DNA from: Prevotella sp.
Lineage (GTDB): Bacteria; Bacteroidota; Bacteroidia; Bacteroidales; Bacteroidaceae
Assembly: GCA_022775985.1 (NCBI GenBank)
Contig: JALFIM010000039.1
Location: 43,407-107,406 of the forward strand
Reading direction: 5' to 3'
Length of the DNA: 64,000 nucleotides
Below are positions 19,316 through 29,430 of this stretch, in pieces. Position numbers and translations under genes: made by a program. Below the pieces are notes generated by a model. That model saw only the letters and a list, made by a program, of their open reading frames with translations. It had not been told where the DNA came from and searched no databases. Within the stretch, counting starts at the first letter, position 1. Each line of letters begins with the position of its first letter.

Positions 19316-20449
19316 TCACACCATCATCATGTCGCTCATCACCATATCGCTGACGAACAAGCCCTTACGCGTCAGGCGGAGATGATTGTCATGCAGCTCG
19401 AGCAGCCCGTCGGCCATGCTCTTGCGTGCGCATTTGAGAGCGAAAGCACGATGTCTGTCACTAAGCACTCCAAGATTGAGCCCCTCACAAGTGCGCATAG
19501 CTGTGGTCACAAGGTCGTCATAGTGCGTGTCAGCGTCTATCCGCTCACCCTCCTGCGGCACGATGCCATCACTGACAGACCTCACATACTCTGCCACATC
19601 AGCCACGTTCCAGCAACGTCTTGTCTTTAGGTACGAGTGGGCAGAGGCACCAAAGCCGAGATACGGCACATCATGCCAATAGCTGCTGTTGTGCAACGAG
19701 CGCCGCCCTGGCTTCGCGAAATTGCTTATCTCATAATGCTCGTAGCCATTAGCCGCAAGCATGTCCATAAGCTCGGTGTACATCGCAAGGCAGATATCAT
19801 CGTCGGTCTGTGCCACACGGCCCGACTGGAGCATGGCATACAGCGGTGTGCCCTCCTCGTACATCAGACTGTAAGCCGAGATATGCTCCGGCTCCAATGC
19901 CACAGCCGCCCTCAAGTCGTCGCGCCATTGCGCCAATGTCTCACCGGGGAACCCGAACATGAGGTCTATGCTCACATTGTCGATGCCGGCACGTCGCACT
20001 GCGGCCACTGCCTCAACAGCCTGTCGCGCTGTATGACGGCGGTGTATCATGCGCAGACGCTCATCGCTGAAGGTTTGCACGCCCATGCTTATGCGGTTTA
20101 CGCCGCAATCCTTGAGTGCCATTACCACATCACCGCTCACATCGTCGGGATTCATCTCCACCGTTATCTCACGAGGACGACACGTGTATGTCTCCCCCAC
20201 TTTTCCTATTATCGCGCACAAGTCATCGACAGGCAGCACCGAAGGGGTGCCTCCACCTATATATATAGTGTCTACCACGCTGTCGCCCATCGGCGCGAGA
20301 GCATCCATTTCACCGCAGCGAAGTTCCATCTCACGCATCAGTGCCTCCACGTATTGCGAGCGAAGCGAAGCCGAAGTGGTGCTATAAAAACCGCAATATA
20401 TGCAACGGCTCTTGCAGAATGGTATATGTATATAAATGCCTGTTCTCAT
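19316..20449 (-). CDS. hemW: Radical SAM heme chaperone HemW (coproporphyrinogen oxidase-like)
   Basis: HemW is a radical SAM protein that binds heme and hands it to target proteins; it is often misnamed oxygen-independent coproporphyrinogen oxidase. The cluster-binding C-x-x-x-C-x-x-C uses Cys12, Cys16 and Cys19 in HIPFCKSRCIYCGFYS, which has the single extra Cys pattern of HemW and lacks the longer N-terminus of HemN. GGGTPS follows near residue 70. Length 377 is typical. It stands alone with its own promoter. Confidence 0.92.
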   Translation of the reverse strand: MRTGIYIHIPFCKSRCIYCGFYSTTSASLRSQYVEALMREMELRCGEMDALAPMGDSVVDTIYIGGGTPSVLPVDDLCAIIGKVGETYTCRPREITVEMNPDDVSGDVVMALKDCGVNRISMGVQTFSDERLRMIHRRHTARQAVEAVAAVRRAGIDNVSIDLMFGFPGETLAQWRDDLRAAVALEPEHISAYSLMYEEGTPLYAMLQSGRVAQTDDDICLAMYTELMDMLAANGYEHYEISNFAKPGRRSLHNSSYWHDVPYLGFGASAHSYLKTRRCWNVADVAEYVRSVSDGIVPQEGERIDADTHYDDLVTTAMRTCEGLNLGVLSDRHRAFALKCARKSMADGLLELHDNHLRLTRKGLFVSDMVMSDMMMV

Positions 20450-20474
20450 AATGATGACATGTTTTTATGACACG

Positions 20475-20504
20475 CAAAATTAGCAATAAACTCTGATTCC
20501 ACAA
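20475..20504 (-). promoter_or_regulatory. Promoter for hemW
   Basis: On the minus strand TTG (20502-20504) and TAATTTTG (20475-20482) are separated by 19 bases, 26 bases before the hemW start. Confidence 0.65.
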
Positions 20505-20613
20505 TATTTTCGCACCCAACAAAAATACGATTTATGCGCAAACACACGTCTGCTGACATACACACCACCGCATTTTCCGTCATCACGCCGCCGACAATAA
20601 TCGCTGTGGATGC

Positions 20614-20643
20614 TTGGTCTGTGCCGAAAAAGATGTAATTTTG
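20614..20643 (+). promoter_or_regulatory. Promoter for the SDR gene
   Basis: TTG at 20614-20616 and TAATTTTG at 20636-20643 have a 19-base spacer. The coding region starts 119 bases later, leaving a leader with no recognised structure. Confidence 0.6.
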
Positions 20644-20762
20644 CATATACTCCCCTACGGCATACGCACATGCCACAGACAAAAGCGCAAAACACGGCAA
20701 CGCGATACACTATCAGCAGCGGCCGCCAATACACACATCATCAACGACACTCATCTGAACGA

Positions 20763-21527
20763 ATGAAAGCAATAGTAATGGGAGCCACTTCAGGCATAGG
20801 CATGGAAGTGGCCAGACAGCTTGCCGCCAAAGGCTGGAAGGTAGGCATCGCAGGGCGCAGGACAGAGCGGCTTGCCGCACTTGCGGAGTCGGTAGAAGGC
20901 ATAGTGGCATACAAGAGCATAGACATCATGTCTGATGATGCTCCTGCCCTGCTCACCGAACTTATTGACGAAATGGGCGGTGTAGACCTCTACTTCCACA
21001 GTTCTGGGATAGGATGGCAAAACGAAATGCTCGATATGGGCAAGGAACTGTCTACCGTAGCCACCAATTGCGCCGGCCTTGTGCGGATGACCGACACGCT
21101 GCTTGGATGGTTCGCCGCAAAATGTGGCGCAGAGACACGCGACCACGCACAGCACGACAAGCCACACTTGCACATAGCCTGTATCACGTCGATAGCAGGA
21201 ACGAAAGGACTCGGTGCCGCACCCGCCTACTCGGCTTCCAAGAGATTCCAAAGCCACTACCTCGAAAGCCTCCAGCAACTCGCCACAATACGCCACCTCA
21301 ACGTCAGCATCACCGACATCCGCCCCGGCTTCGTGGCCACGCCACTGATTGAGGGCAGCAGATACCCATTGCAACTAAAGGCCGACGACGTGGCCGCAAA
21401 AGCCATCAAGGCGATAGAACGCGGCAAGAAAGTGTCTGTCATAGACTGGCGTTACGCCATACTCGTACGCCTGTGGCGACTGATACCGCGCAGCCTGTGG
21501 GTAAAACTGCCAATAACTACGAAGTAG
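20763..21527 (+). CDS. Short-chain dehydrogenase/reductase
   Basis: This is a classical SDR oxidoreductase of 254 residues. The cofactor loop is MGATSGIGMEVA (residues 6-17) and RR at about 33-34 suggests NADPH preference. The catalytic Ser lies in ITSIAGTKG and the Tyr/Lys pair in YSASK. The C-terminal 40 residues are basic and hydrophobic (RYAILVRLWRLIPRSLW), which may contact the membrane. The ATG at 20763 is chosen because the Rossmann motif follows directly. The substrate is unknown. tRNA-Pro on the opposite strand follows. Confidence 0.9.
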   Translation: MKAIVMGATSGIGMEVARQLAAKGWKVGIAGRRTERLAALAESVEGIVAYKSIDIMSDDAPALLTELIDEMGGVDLYFHSSGIGWQNEMLDMGKELSTVATNCAGLVRMTDTLLGWFAAKCGAETRDHAQHDKPHLHIACITSIAGTKGLGAAPAYSASKRFQSHYLESLQQLATIRHLNVSITDIRPGFVATPLIEGSRYPLQLKADDVAAKAIKAIERGKKVSVIDWRYAILVRLWRLIPRSLWVKLPITTK

Positions 21528-21564
21528 CCGCCCTGCTTGTCGGGTGAGCCCAGGCCCGACTGCC

Positions 21565-21608
21565 GAGAAGCATACATATAAAAAAGGAGAAGCATACATA
21601 CAAAAAAG
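21565..21608. repeat. 22-base tandem duplication
   Basis: GAGAAGCATACATATAAAAAAG at 21565-21586 is followed directly by a copy with one substitution at 21587-21608. It lies between the SDR gene and the tRNA-Pro terminator. It is a simple duplication unrelated in sequence to the GGCC arrays. Confidence 0.85.
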
Positions 21609-21633
21609 ACTCCAACACTTTCGTGCTGGAGTC
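21602..21633 (-). terminator. Rho-independent terminator of tRNA-Pro
   Basis: GACTCCAACAC (21608-21618) and GTGCTGGAGTC (21623-21633) flank a four-base loop. Read on the minus strand the single mismatch becomes a G-U pair, the loop is GAAA, and a run of six Ts follows, so it works in the tRNA direction. Confidence 0.88.
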
Positions 21634-21638
21634 TTTTG

Positions 21639-21712
21639 TCGGGGCGACAGGATTCGAACCTGCGGCCGCCTGGTCCCAAACCAGGAGCGCTACCGGGCTG
21701 CGCTACACCCCG
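21639..21712 (-). tRNA. tRNA-Pro (anticodon TGG)
   Basis: A full cloverleaf is present: acceptor CGGGGTG pairs with CGCCCCG, the anticodon arm is CCTGG-TTTGGGA-CCAGG with anticodon TGG, and the T arm contains GGTTCGAATCC. The discriminator is A and CCA is not encoded. A promoter lies upstream and a terminator directly downstream, so it is a single-gene unit. Confidence 0.97.
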
Positions 21713-21744
21713 ATTGGCTGAGAGGTATTCCTCTTTTGCGAGTG

Positions 21745-21776
21745 CAAAGGTATGCAAAAACTGTGAGCCTTGCAAA
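21745..21776 (-). promoter_or_regulatory. Promoter for tRNA-Pro
   Basis: Minus-strand TTTG at 21773-21776 and TACCTTTG at 21745-21752 are 20 bases apart, a near-perfect consensus, 33 bases before the tRNA. Confidence 0.8.
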
Positions 21777-21931
21777 TTTTATATTAACAATTTTAATGCA
21801 GCATGGCAATATTCCATGCTTTTTGCGATGCCAAGACATGTATTGACGAACAGCATCTGCTACCAGCCCCGACAGCAATAGCACCCTGCACAATACAACA
21901 TGCACTATATAAAGGCAATGCCTATTATTGC

Positions 21932-21978
21932 GAACGCCCTTAAACCAACAGACCAAATCTGCCGATTTAAGGGCGTTC
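21932..21978 (-). terminator. Hairpin after the DEAD-box helicase gene
   Basis: GAACGCCCTTAAA (21932-21944) and TTTAAGGGCGTTC (21966-21978) form a perfect 13-base stem with a 21-base loop, 50 bases after the helicase stop. No strong T-run follows, so it may act as a 3' stabiliser as much as a terminator. Confidence 0.65.
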
Positions 21979-22027
21979 TCCGTTTCCTTACAGTGAATAA
22001 CGCCTCTGCGTACAGAGCGTCAGCCGA

Positions 22028-23995
22028 CTACTTGCCGAGTTTCTTCAACCAGTTGAGAGGCTTCTTGAGGATAGACTTCAAGCCACCGTCGTTAGACGGA
22101 TTGACAACTGGCGACATGCCTATGGTCTTTGAGTACTTCGTAGACACCTGCGGCTGGGCATCAGCATCATTGCGCTGCTGGCGCTGCTTACGCGAACGCT
22201 TCTTGGTCTTGGACTGCTGCTTGTCGCCTTGCTTGGCAGACTTCTCGCCCCTCGATGCCTTCTCACCCTTTTGAGCTTTATCATTCTTGGCAGGTTTGCC
22301 ACCATTTGCAGACTTGTCACCCTGCTTTCTATCGCTCTGTCTTGACTGCTTGCCACCGTCCTTCGACTGCTTGTCGCCATTCTCTCCCTGCCGCTTGGCC
22401 TGACGGTTCTGGCGATTGCCCTTGCCACGAGACTCCTGTTTGTCGGCTGATGATGCGTCATCGGCAGCAGACTTCTCTGCGCTGTCCGCGCTACTAACCT
22501 CGCCATCGGCAGACTGTCTGTCGTGCTTGCGCTTGCCGTTTCCACGGCGGCGGCGTGAGTTGCGGCGTTCACCCTGCTGCGTGTCGCCCTCGGTCTGTGC
22601 GTTGTCGGCCTGTGTGCCACCGTTGGTGGAATCCTTACCAACCGCAGCATCTGCCTGTGCGTCAACTGTGGCAGCGGCATTGGCAGACTCACTCTGACCA
22701 ATCTGAGCTGCGGCATCGGCATCAGCCTTGGGCTGTTTCTCCTTACGCTCGTTATCACCACGGCGCGGCTTGTGCTTGTGGGCAGTAGCATCGCGGTTCT
22801 TACGGCGTATGCTCTTGGCCGACGAACGCTGCTTGCGGCCCTCCTTATACTCAGGCCCCTCGCCCAGTTCCTCGGGCAACGGATTCTTGGTCACTTCCTT
22901 CTCCAGGAGTTTCTCTATCTGCTTGAAGTAGTGTATGTCCTCCTCGTTGATGAAGGTAATGGCCACACCGTCGCGGTCGGCACGTGCAGTACGGCCTATA
23001 CGGTGTACATAGTCTTCGGCATCGTGGGGCACATCGAAGTTTATTACCATAGCGATGTCATCAATGTCTATACCGCGTGCGAGGATATCTGTGGCCACGA
23101 GCACGTCTATCTGGCCGCTCTTGAACTTGTACAGCATCTGGTCGCGCTCGGCCTGGTCAAGGTCTGAGTGCATCTCACCGCTGTTGACGTGCATGCGTTG
23201 CAGTGCCCTGTTGATGGCCTTCACCTTCTGTTTCTTGCCAGAGAAGATGATGACGCGCTTCAGGTCGCCCTGCTTGAAAATGTCCTGTATTATGCCCAGC
23301 TTCTGGGTCTCATAGCATACATACGCGCTCTGCTTTATCTTCTCCGCAGGCTTGCTCACGGCCAGCTTCACCACCACGGGGTTCTTGAGCAGTGTCTTGG
23401 CCAGTTCCTCAATCTTGTCGGGCATTGTGGCAGAGAACATGATGGTCTGGCATGTGGGCGGAAGCTGCTGTGCTATCTTCTTGATGTCCTCAGAGAAACC
23501 CATGTCGAGCATGCGGTCGGCCTCATCAAGCACGAAGAACGACACCTTGCTGAAGTCGGCGTTGCCCATGCTTATGTGGCTGATGAGTCGTCCCGGGGTA
23601 GCTATCACCACGTCGGCACCAAGACTCAGGCTCTTGAGTTCCTGGTCATAGCGGTTGCCATCGTTGCCACCGTACACCGCTACGCTGCTTACATCCTGCA
23701 GATAGTAGCCGAAACCCTGCATGGCCTGGTCTATCTGCTGTGCCAACTCACGCGTAGGACTCATGATGACACAGTTGATGGCATCCTTCGGATAGCCTCC
23801 GTCATCGAGCTTGCTGAGTATGGGCAGGAGGTATGCAGCAGTCTTTCCCGTTCCTGTCTGTGCTACTCCGAGCACGTCGTTGCCTTTCAGAATCTCGGGA
23901 ATGCACTGCTCTTGTACGGGTGTGCATTTGTCGAAGTGCATGTCATATAATGCATCGAGCACATTGTCGTTTAAATCTAATTCGTCGAAATACAT
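22028..23995 (-). CDS. DEAD-box RNA helicase with long charged tail
   Basis: This ATP-dependent RNA helicase probably helps ribosome assembly or RNA turnover. The core (about residues 1-375) shows the Q motif, AQTGTGKT, PTRELAQQ, DEAD, SAT and HRIGRTAR in order. Residues about 405-655 form a low-complexity tail rich in Lys, Arg, Gln, Ala, Asp and Ser, likely a disordered RNA-binding extension like that of RhlE/CsdA proteins. The ATG at 23995 (MYFDELDL) is chosen because upstream in-frame residues overlap the lptG end and do not match the family. It follows lptG by 10 bases. Confidence 0.93.
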   Translation of the reverse strand: MYFDELDLNDNVLDALYDMHFDKCTPVQEQCIPEILKGNDVLGVAQTGTGKTAAYLLPILSKLDDGGYPKDAINCVIMSPTRELAQQIDQAMQGFGYYLQDVSSVAVYGGNDGNRYDQELKSLSLGADVVIATPGRLISHISMGNADFSKVSFFVLDEADRMLDMGFSEDIKKIAQQLPPTCQTIMFSATMPDKIEELAKTLLKNPVVVKLAVSKPAEKIKQSAYVCYETQKLGIIQDIFKQGDLKRVIIFSGKKQKVKAINRALQRMHVNSGEMHSDLDQAERDQMLYKFKSGQIDVLVATDILARGIDIDDIAMVINFDVPHDAEDYVHRIGRTARADRDGVAITFINEEDIHYFKQIEKLLEKEVTKNPLPEELGEGPEYKEGRKQRSSAKSIRRKNRDATAHKHKPRRGDNERKEKQPKADADAAAQIGQSESANAAATVDAQADAAVGKDSTNGGTQADNAQTEGDTQQGERRNSRRRRGNGKRKHDRQSADGEVSSADSAEKSAADDASSADKQESRGKGNRQNRQAKRQGENGDKQSKDGGKQSRQSDRKQGDKSANGGKPAKNDKAQKGEKASRGEKSAKQGDKQQSKTKKRSRKQRQQRNDADAQPQVSTKYSKTIGMSPVVNPSNDGGLKSILKKPLNWLKKLGK

Positions 23996-24005
23996 AAGTT
24001 CTTGA

Positions 24006-25235
24006 TTAATTTGGTGCTTTGCGGTAGCAGAAGTATGCCACCACAGCGAAAATGATGTTTGGAATCCATGCCGCCAGTATAGGCGGCGTGTTTGCCTGTA
24101 TGGCAAAAGTTGACGACACGGTCTGCAACATGATGTACGTGAAACTCAGTGCAAGACCTATGCCGAGGTACATGCCCATGCCTCCCTTGCGCTTGCGTGA
24201 CGACAACGACACGCCTATAGTGGTGAGGATGAACGATGCGAACGACGACGCTATGCGCTTGTAGTACTCCACCTGATACTGCACTACATTGCTGCTGCCA
24301 CGGTCTATCTGCTTGGAGATATACTCCTTGAGCTCAGGGCTTGTGAACGTCTCCTGCTGCCCTTTGGAGTAGACGAGGTCGGTAGGCTCCATCTGTATGA
24401 TGGTGTCTTTCCTCGCTCCGCTGGTGATATGCTCACGCAGTCCACGCAGCTCACGTACCTTCCAGCTCGTAGCGCTCCAATGGTACTTGGAGTCGGAGAT
24501 GGTGTCGTACTGTATCTCCACCGCCGTCATGTGACTCACGAGCTTCTTGTTCTCGAACCTGTCGAGCGAGAAGCCGTAGCCTTTCTTCATCTGGTTGTCG
24601 TAATGCTGTATGTAGGCTATGACACCCTTGCCCACTTGCAGCATCACGTTGTCTGCCGACGTGTTCTTGCGCTTGTTCTTGTACATGGACTCGAAGTTCT
24701 GCCTCACCACGGTGCCGTGCGGTATGATGTACGCACTCAGGTAGAACGAGAGCGCGGAGATGAGCACGCACGATATCATGTACGGCCGCATGAGCCGGCG
24801 GAAGGATATGCCGGCGGCGAGCATCGATATTATCTCCGAGTTGCCGGCGAGCTTGGACGTGAAGAATATCACGGCGATGAACACGAACAGCGGACTGAAG
24901 AGATTGGCGAAATACGGCACGAAGTTGACGTAGTAGTCGAACACTATGGCCTTGAGAGGGGCGTGGTACTGCGCGAACTTCGCCAGGTTCTCGTTGATGT
25001 CAAAGACTATGGATATGGATATGATGAGCGCAATGGCGTAGAAGTATGTGCCTATAAACTTCTTGATGATATACCAATCAAGACGCTTGATGTAGCGGCT
25101 GGGGCTGAGTACAGCCATAAATGCCAGTTTCTCCTTAATCCATGCGGCAGCCAGAGCCGCCTTGCTGCCGCAGCGCCTCAGGGCGCGTGCGGCATTGAGC
25201 AACTTCTGATACCGTATATTCCTTGCTGTGTCCAT
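24006..25235 (-). CDS. lptG: LPS export permease of the LptF/LptG (YjgP/YjgQ) family
   Basis: LptF and LptG are the membrane parts of the ABC transporter that extracts LPS from the inner membrane and feeds it to the periplasmic bridge. The 409 residues show the expected layout: two or three helices between about residues 55 and 160, a periplasmic domain (about 165-310), and three C-terminal helices (about 325-405). Bacteroidetes often carry paralogues, so LptG versus LptF is not certain. It is 136 bases after tgt and 10 bases before the helicase. Confidence 0.88.
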   Translation of the reverse strand: MDTARNIRYQKLLNAARALRRCGSKAALAAAWIKEKLAFMAVLSPSRYIKRLDWYIIKKFIGTYFYAIALIISISIVFDINENLAKFAQYHAPLKAIVFDYYVNFVPYFANLFSPLFVFIAVIFFTSKLAGNSEIISMLAAGISFRRLMRPYMISCVLISALSFYLSAYIIPHGTVVRQNFESMYKNKRKNTSADNVMLQVGKGVIAYIQHYDNQMKKGYGFSLDRFENKKLVSHMTAVEIQYDTISDSKYHWSATSWKVRELRGLREHITSGARKDTIIQMEPTDLVYSKGQQETFTSPELKEYISKQIDRGSSNVVQYQVEYYKRIASSFASFILTTIGVSLSSRKRKGGMGMYLGIGLALSFTYIMLQTVSSTFAIQANTPPILAAWIPNIIFAVVAYFCYRKAPN

Positions 25236-25371
25236 ACTGTGTTTGTTTTCCGCCGTGTGCCGTCATGTGCGTGGTGCCACACACGCAGCGTCAGGCGGTG
25301 CTCCCTATAATATAATAAGGTGTGCCGTATTGTGTGTTCGTTGCGATTTACTCCGTCGTGTACAGTGCTTC

Positions 25372-26505
25372 CTACACCCTCCGTCCGAGCTGATCTATGA
25401 CGCTGGCCTTCCAACGGGTGAAGTCGCCATCGATGATGTGCTGCCGTGCATCCGTCACCAGTCGCAGGTAGAATGCGAGGTTGTGGATGCTCGCTATCTG
25501 CATGGCGAGGAGCTCCTGAGCCTTGAACAGGTGGTGCAGATAGGCTTTGGAGTGCAGCCTGTCGATTTCGCACCCGTCAGGGTCTATGGGCGAGAAGTCC
25601 TGCTCCCACTTCTTGTTGCGCATGTTCATCGTGCCGTTGTAGGTGAAGAGCATGGCGTTGCGTCCGTTGCGTGTAGGCATCACGCAGTCAAACATGTCCA
25701 CGCCGCGCTCTATGGCCTCAAGGATGTTCTGTGGAGTGCCAACGCCCATGAGATAGCGGGGCTTGTCCTTGGGCAGGATGCCGTTGACCACCTCTATCAT
25801 CTCGTACATCACCTCCGTGGGCTCGCCTACGGCAAGACCGCCTATGGCGTTGCCAGCGGCACCCTTGTCGGCCACGAACTTGGCCGCATCGCTCCTGAGG
25901 TCCTTGAAGGTACAGCCCTGCACGATAGGAAACAGCGTCTGGTCGTAGCCGTAGAGCGGCTCCGTCTCGTTGAAACGCTTTATGCACCTGTCGAGCCACC
26001 GCTGCGTCATGGCGAGGCTCTTCTTGGCATACTGGTAGTCGCTCTGCCCAGGAGGGCACTCGTCGAGTGCCATCATGATGTCGGCTCCTATCACACGTTC
26101 GGTGTCCATGACGTTCTCAGGCGTGAAGAAGTGCTTGGAGCCGTCGATGTGCGAGCGAAACTCGCATCCCTCCTCGCGCAGCTTGCGTATGCCTGTGAGC
26201 GAGAACACCTGAAAACCGCCCGAGTCGGTGAGTATGGGCTTATCCCAAGTATTGAACTTGTGCAGTCCGCCGGCCTTGCGCAGGGTGTCGAGTCCAGGCC
26301 GCAGATACAGGTGGTAGGTGTTGCCAAGGATTATCTGGGCCTTGACCTGGTCGCGCAGCTCGGCGAAGTGTACGCCCTTGACAGAACCGCACGTTCCCAC
26401 GGGCATGAAGATAGGAGTCTTTATCTGCCCGTGTGCAGTGGTGATGAGTCCTGCCCTTGCGTCAGACGCCGGGTCGGTGTGCTGAAGTTGGAATGTCAGT
26501 GCCAT
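25372..26505 (-). CDS. tgt: Queuine tRNA-ribosyltransferase Tgt, lacking the zinc cysteines
   Basis: Tgt swaps guanine 34 for preQ1 in tRNAs with GUN anticodons, the key step to queuosine. DSGGFQVFSL (near residue 92), MALDECPPG and GNAIGGLAVGE are present. The usual zinc site C-x-C-x-x-C just before the SKAYLHHL helix is replaced by a stretch reading GCEIDRLH, so only one Cys remains. I believe the same loss is common in Bacteroidetes enzymes. Length 377 is normal. It starts 4 bases from the lon stop, so the two are cotranscribed. Confidence 0.94.
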   Translation of the reverse strand: MALTFQLQHTDPASDARAGLITTAHGQIKTPIFMPVGTCGSVKGVHFAELRDQVKAQIILGNTYHLYLRPGLDTLRKAGGLHKFNTWDKPILTDSGGFQVFSLTGIRKLREEGCEFRSHIDGSKHFFTPENVMDTERVIGADIMMALDECPPGQSDYQYAKKSLAMTQRWLDRCIKRFNETEPLYGYDQTLFPIVQGCTFKDLRSDAAKFVADKGAAGNAIGGLAVGEPTEVMYEMIEVVNGILPKDKPRYLMGVGTPQNILEAIERGVDMFDCVMPTRNGRNAMLFTYNGTMNMRNKKWEQDFSPIDPDGCEIDRLHSKAYLHHLFKAQELLAMQIASIHNLAFYLRLVTDARQHIIDGDFTRWKASVIDQLGRRV

Positions 26506-26509
26506 TTGC

Positions 26510-29005
26510 TTACAGTGTATTGATTGTTGCCGTTGTGTCCTTGTCCTGTTCTGCTGTGGTGTCGTCGATGGTGAACTCCACAGGGGCGGTCACCTTCTCA
26601 TCTGTCAGCGCGAAGGCCCACACATCCTGCACGTTCTCCACATAGTGGAACTCCACTCCCTTGATATACATCTCGGGTATCTCCTCTATGTCCTTCCTGT
26701 TGTCGCGGCACATCACTATGTCGGTGATGCCGGCACGCTTGGCAGCGAGTATCTTCTCCTTTATGCCGCCCACGGGCAGCACCTTGCCGCGCAGTGTTAT
26801 CTCGCCTGTCATGGCGGTGTTCTTGCGCACCTTGCGCTGCGTAAGGGCCGAAGCTATAGACGTGGCGATGGTGATTCCGGCCGACGGGCCGTCCTTGGGC
26901 GTGGCGCCTTCGGGCACGTGGATGTGTATGTTCCAGTGGTCGAACACGCGGTAGTCCACTCCCAGCACATCAATGTGTGCCTTGACGTACTCCAGTGCTA
27001 TCACGGCCGACTCCTTCATCACGTCGCCGAGGTTGCCCGTCAGCGTCAGCTTGCCGGCCTTGCCCTTGCTCAGCGAGGTCTCGATGAAGAGTATCTCGCC
27101 GCCGACACTTGTCCATGCCAGACCTGTCACCACTCCCGCATAGTCGTTGCCCTGATATATGTCGCGGTAGAACGGCGGCTTGCCGAGCAGGTCATCGAGC
27201 TGCGCTGGCGTTATCTTGGTGTAGGGCAACTCGTCGTAGAGGGCCTTCTTCAGGGCGAGCTTGCGCAGGACCTTGTCTATCTGCTTCTCTAGCTGCCGCA
27301 CTCCGCTCTCACGTGTGTACTGCTCTATGATGCGTTCTATGGCCTGTTTGGTAAACTGCGGTTTCACGTCGAGGCCGTCGAGCCCCGTGTCACGGAGCTT
27401 GTTGGGGATGAGATGACGCTTTGCAATCTCTATCTTCTCCTCGGTGATGTAGCCACTCACCTCTATTATCTCCATTCTGTCAAGCAGTGGCTTGGGGATA
27501 GTGTTGAGGTCGTTGGCCGTGGCGATGAAGAGCACCTTCGAGAGGTCGAAGTCCACGTCTATGTAGTTGTCATGGAACGCGTTGTTCTGTTCCGGGTCGA
27601 GCACCTCGAGCAGTGCCGACGACGGGTCGCCGTTGACGGTGTTCTGCGTCACCTTGTCTATCTCGTCGAGTATGAACACGGGGTTTGCCGACCCCACCTT
27701 CTGCATGTTCTTGATGATACGGCCCGGCATTGCGCCGATGTATGTGCGGCGGTGTCCGCGTATCTCGCTCTCATCGTGCAGTCCACCGAGCGACATGCGC
27801 ACGTACTTGCGCTTCAGTGCCGTGGCGATGCTCTTGCCCAGACTCGTCTTGCCCACTCCCGGAGGGCCGTAGAGGCAGACGATGGGCGACTTGAGGTCGC
27901 CGCGCAGCTTCAGCACGGCCATGTACTCGAGTATGCGTTCCTTCACCTTCTCCATGCCATAGTGGTCGCGGTCGAGCACACGCTGCGCCTTCTTGAGGTC
28001 GAGGTTGTCCTTGGTGTACTCGTTCCACGGCAGCGACACCATGGTCTGCAGGTAAGTCAGCTGCACGCTGTAGTCGGGACTCTGCGGGTTGAGGATATCG
28101 AGCTTGTCAAGCTCCTTGTCAAACACCTTAGCCACCTCCTTGCCCCACTTCTTCTTCTTGGCATCCTTGGCAAGCTGCTTGCGGTCGGGCGAGCCCTCGC
28201 CACTGCCGAGCTCCTCCTTTATGTTCTTTATCTGCTGCTGGAGGAAGTACTCGCGCTGCTGCTCGTCTATGTCCTCACGCGTCTTGGAGCGTATGTTCTG
28301 CTTGAGCTGCAGGAACTGCCTCTCACGCGAGAGAGCCTTCAGCGTGACGATGACACGGTCTGTCATGGACGCAGCCTTGAGCATGCCCTCCTTGTCGGCC
28401 ACGCTGAATGGCAGCATGGTGCATGCGTAGTTGACCAGCAGCATGTCGTTGCTGATGTTGGTGAAGTTGAACAACATCTCGTCGGGTATGTCCTCGTTGT
28501 TGCGGATGTAGTCCTTGACATTGCTGCGCAGGTCGGCCAGTGCCGTGGCAAACACGCTGTCGCCATCGGCCGGGAGCTGCTCGGGCTCCAGCTGCGCGTG
28601 CCCCATGAAGTACGGCTTCGTGGTAGTGATGTCGGCACGCCGGCACCTGCCGAGCCCCTGTATTATGGCCGTTATGTTGTCGTTGCCCCCCGGCATGGCT
28701 ATCGTCCTCACGAGCTTTGCGAACACACCATACTCGCAGAGATCCTCAGGCTTGGGGTCATCGACAGACGAGTCGCGCTGTGAGAAAACGGCGAACACGG
28801 CATCGGGGTTCTTCTTCATGTCGTTGATGAGCTCCATGCTCGGCTTGCGCCCTATGAGTATAGGCGTGAGCATGCCCGGAAACAGCACCATGTTGCGAGT
28901 AGTCAGGAATGGTATCTCCTCGTCAGAGTGCATGTTGAAGAGGTTGGAAATATCACCTTCGTAGTCGGCGAACATCTGTATGGATGTGTTTGATTTTCTG
29001 TTCAT
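26510..29005 (-). CDS. lon: ATP-dependent protease Lon
   Basis: Lon degrades misfolded and regulatory proteins in the cytoplasm. The 831 residues contain the N-terminal substrate-binding domain (about 30-235), a coiled linker, the AAA+ module with [13 protein letters not shown] (near 380) and Walker B FILDEIDK, and the Ser-Lys protease domain with [13 protein letters not shown] (catalytic Ser) and the Lys in [14 protein letters not shown]. It is the first gene of lon-tgt-lptG-helicase. A -7 box lies 29 bases upstream. It reads away from a GGCC repeat array about 250 bases upstream. Confidence 0.97.
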   Translation of the reverse strand: MNRKSNTSIQMFADYEGDISNLFNMHSDEEIPFLTTRNMVLFPGMLTPILIGRKPSMELINDMKKNPDAVFAVFSQRDSSVDDPKPEDLCEYGVFAKLVRTIAMPGGNDNITAIIQGLGRCRRADITTTKPYFMGHAQLEPEQLPADGDSVFATALADLRSNVKDYIRNNEDIPDEMLFNFTNISNDMLLVNYACTMLPFSVADKEGMLKAASMTDRVIVTLKALSRERQFLQLKQNIRSKTREDIDEQQREYFLQQQIKNIKEELGSGEGSPDRKQLAKDAKKKKWGKEVAKVFDKELDKLDILNPQSPDYSVQLTYLQTMVSLPWNEYTKDNLDLKKAQRVLDRDHYGMEKVKERILEYMAVLKLRGDLKSPIVCLYGPPGVGKTSLGKSIATALKRKYVRMSLGGLHDESEIRGHRRTYIGAMPGRIIKNMQKVGSANPVFILDEIDKVTQNTVNGDPSSALLEVLDPEQNNAFHDNYIDVDFDLSKVLFIATANDLNTIPKPLLDRMEIIEVSGYITEEKIEIAKRHLIPNKLRDTGLDGLDVKPQFTKQAIERIIEQYTRESGVRQLEKQIDKVLRKLALKKALYDELPYTKITPAQLDDLLGKPPFYRDIYQGNDYAGVVTGLAWTSVGGEILFIETSLSKGKAGKLTLTGNLGDVMKESAVIALEYVKAHIDVLGVDYRVFDHWNIHIHVPEGATPKDGPSAGITIATSIASALTQRKVRKNTAMTGEITLRGKVLPVGGIKEKILAAKRAGITDIVMCRDNRKDIEEIPEMYIKGVEFHYVENVQDVWAFALTDEKVTAPVEFTIDDTTAEQDKDTTATINTL

Positions 29006-29033
29006 CAGTCGTTTCTGTTATATAATTGACTTG

Positions 29034-29041
29034 CAAAAGTA
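29034..29041 (-). promoter_or_regulatory. -7 element for lon
   Basis: Minus-strand TACTTTTG, 29-36 bases before the lon start; the -33 box is not clear. Confidence 0.55.
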
Positions 29042-29250
29042 ATGTTTTTTTTCCAGTTATCCGAATAAAGCATGCTGATATTGCGTTTTTTAAGTAGTTT
29101 TTATGGTTTGTGCGTGTGCGCGTGAGAGGCCGATGCTTGACACGACGCGAGTCAGACAGCAACATCATCACAAGCCCATAGCGACGGTCTACAAGCCAAT
29201 CCCATAAGCCTCTGATACCAAACGACTTAACAAATCAATACAAACATCGT

Positions 29251-29340
29251 TACAAAACGGCCCATTTCGCAATCCAAAACGGCCCATTTCGGACGGCAAA
29301 ACGGCCCGAATCGCAGCGCGAAACGGGCCGTTTTACAAAC
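29251..29340. repeat. 22-base palindromic GGCC array, locus 3 (four units)
   Basis: GGCC cores lie at 29259, 29281, 29303 and 29326, giving spacings of 22, 22 and 23. The first three units read ACGGCCC and the last CGGGCCG, and the one-base shift occurs exactly at the orientation change, as at locus 1. The array is between lon (reading away) and the small antitoxin-like gene (reading toward it). Confidence 0.92.
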
Positions 29341-29430
29341 AGGTGTCATACCGTTTGATTAATTTGTTGTTCATATTGAAAACCTCTCAAAGTCATACTT
29401 ACATTTTTTTAGTTGTACTTAATCTGTACA

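Noticed and set aside
27413-28783. A 456-codon frame antisense to lon
   Set aside because: It is a shadow of lon with a His/Val/Leu-rich, motif-free translation.
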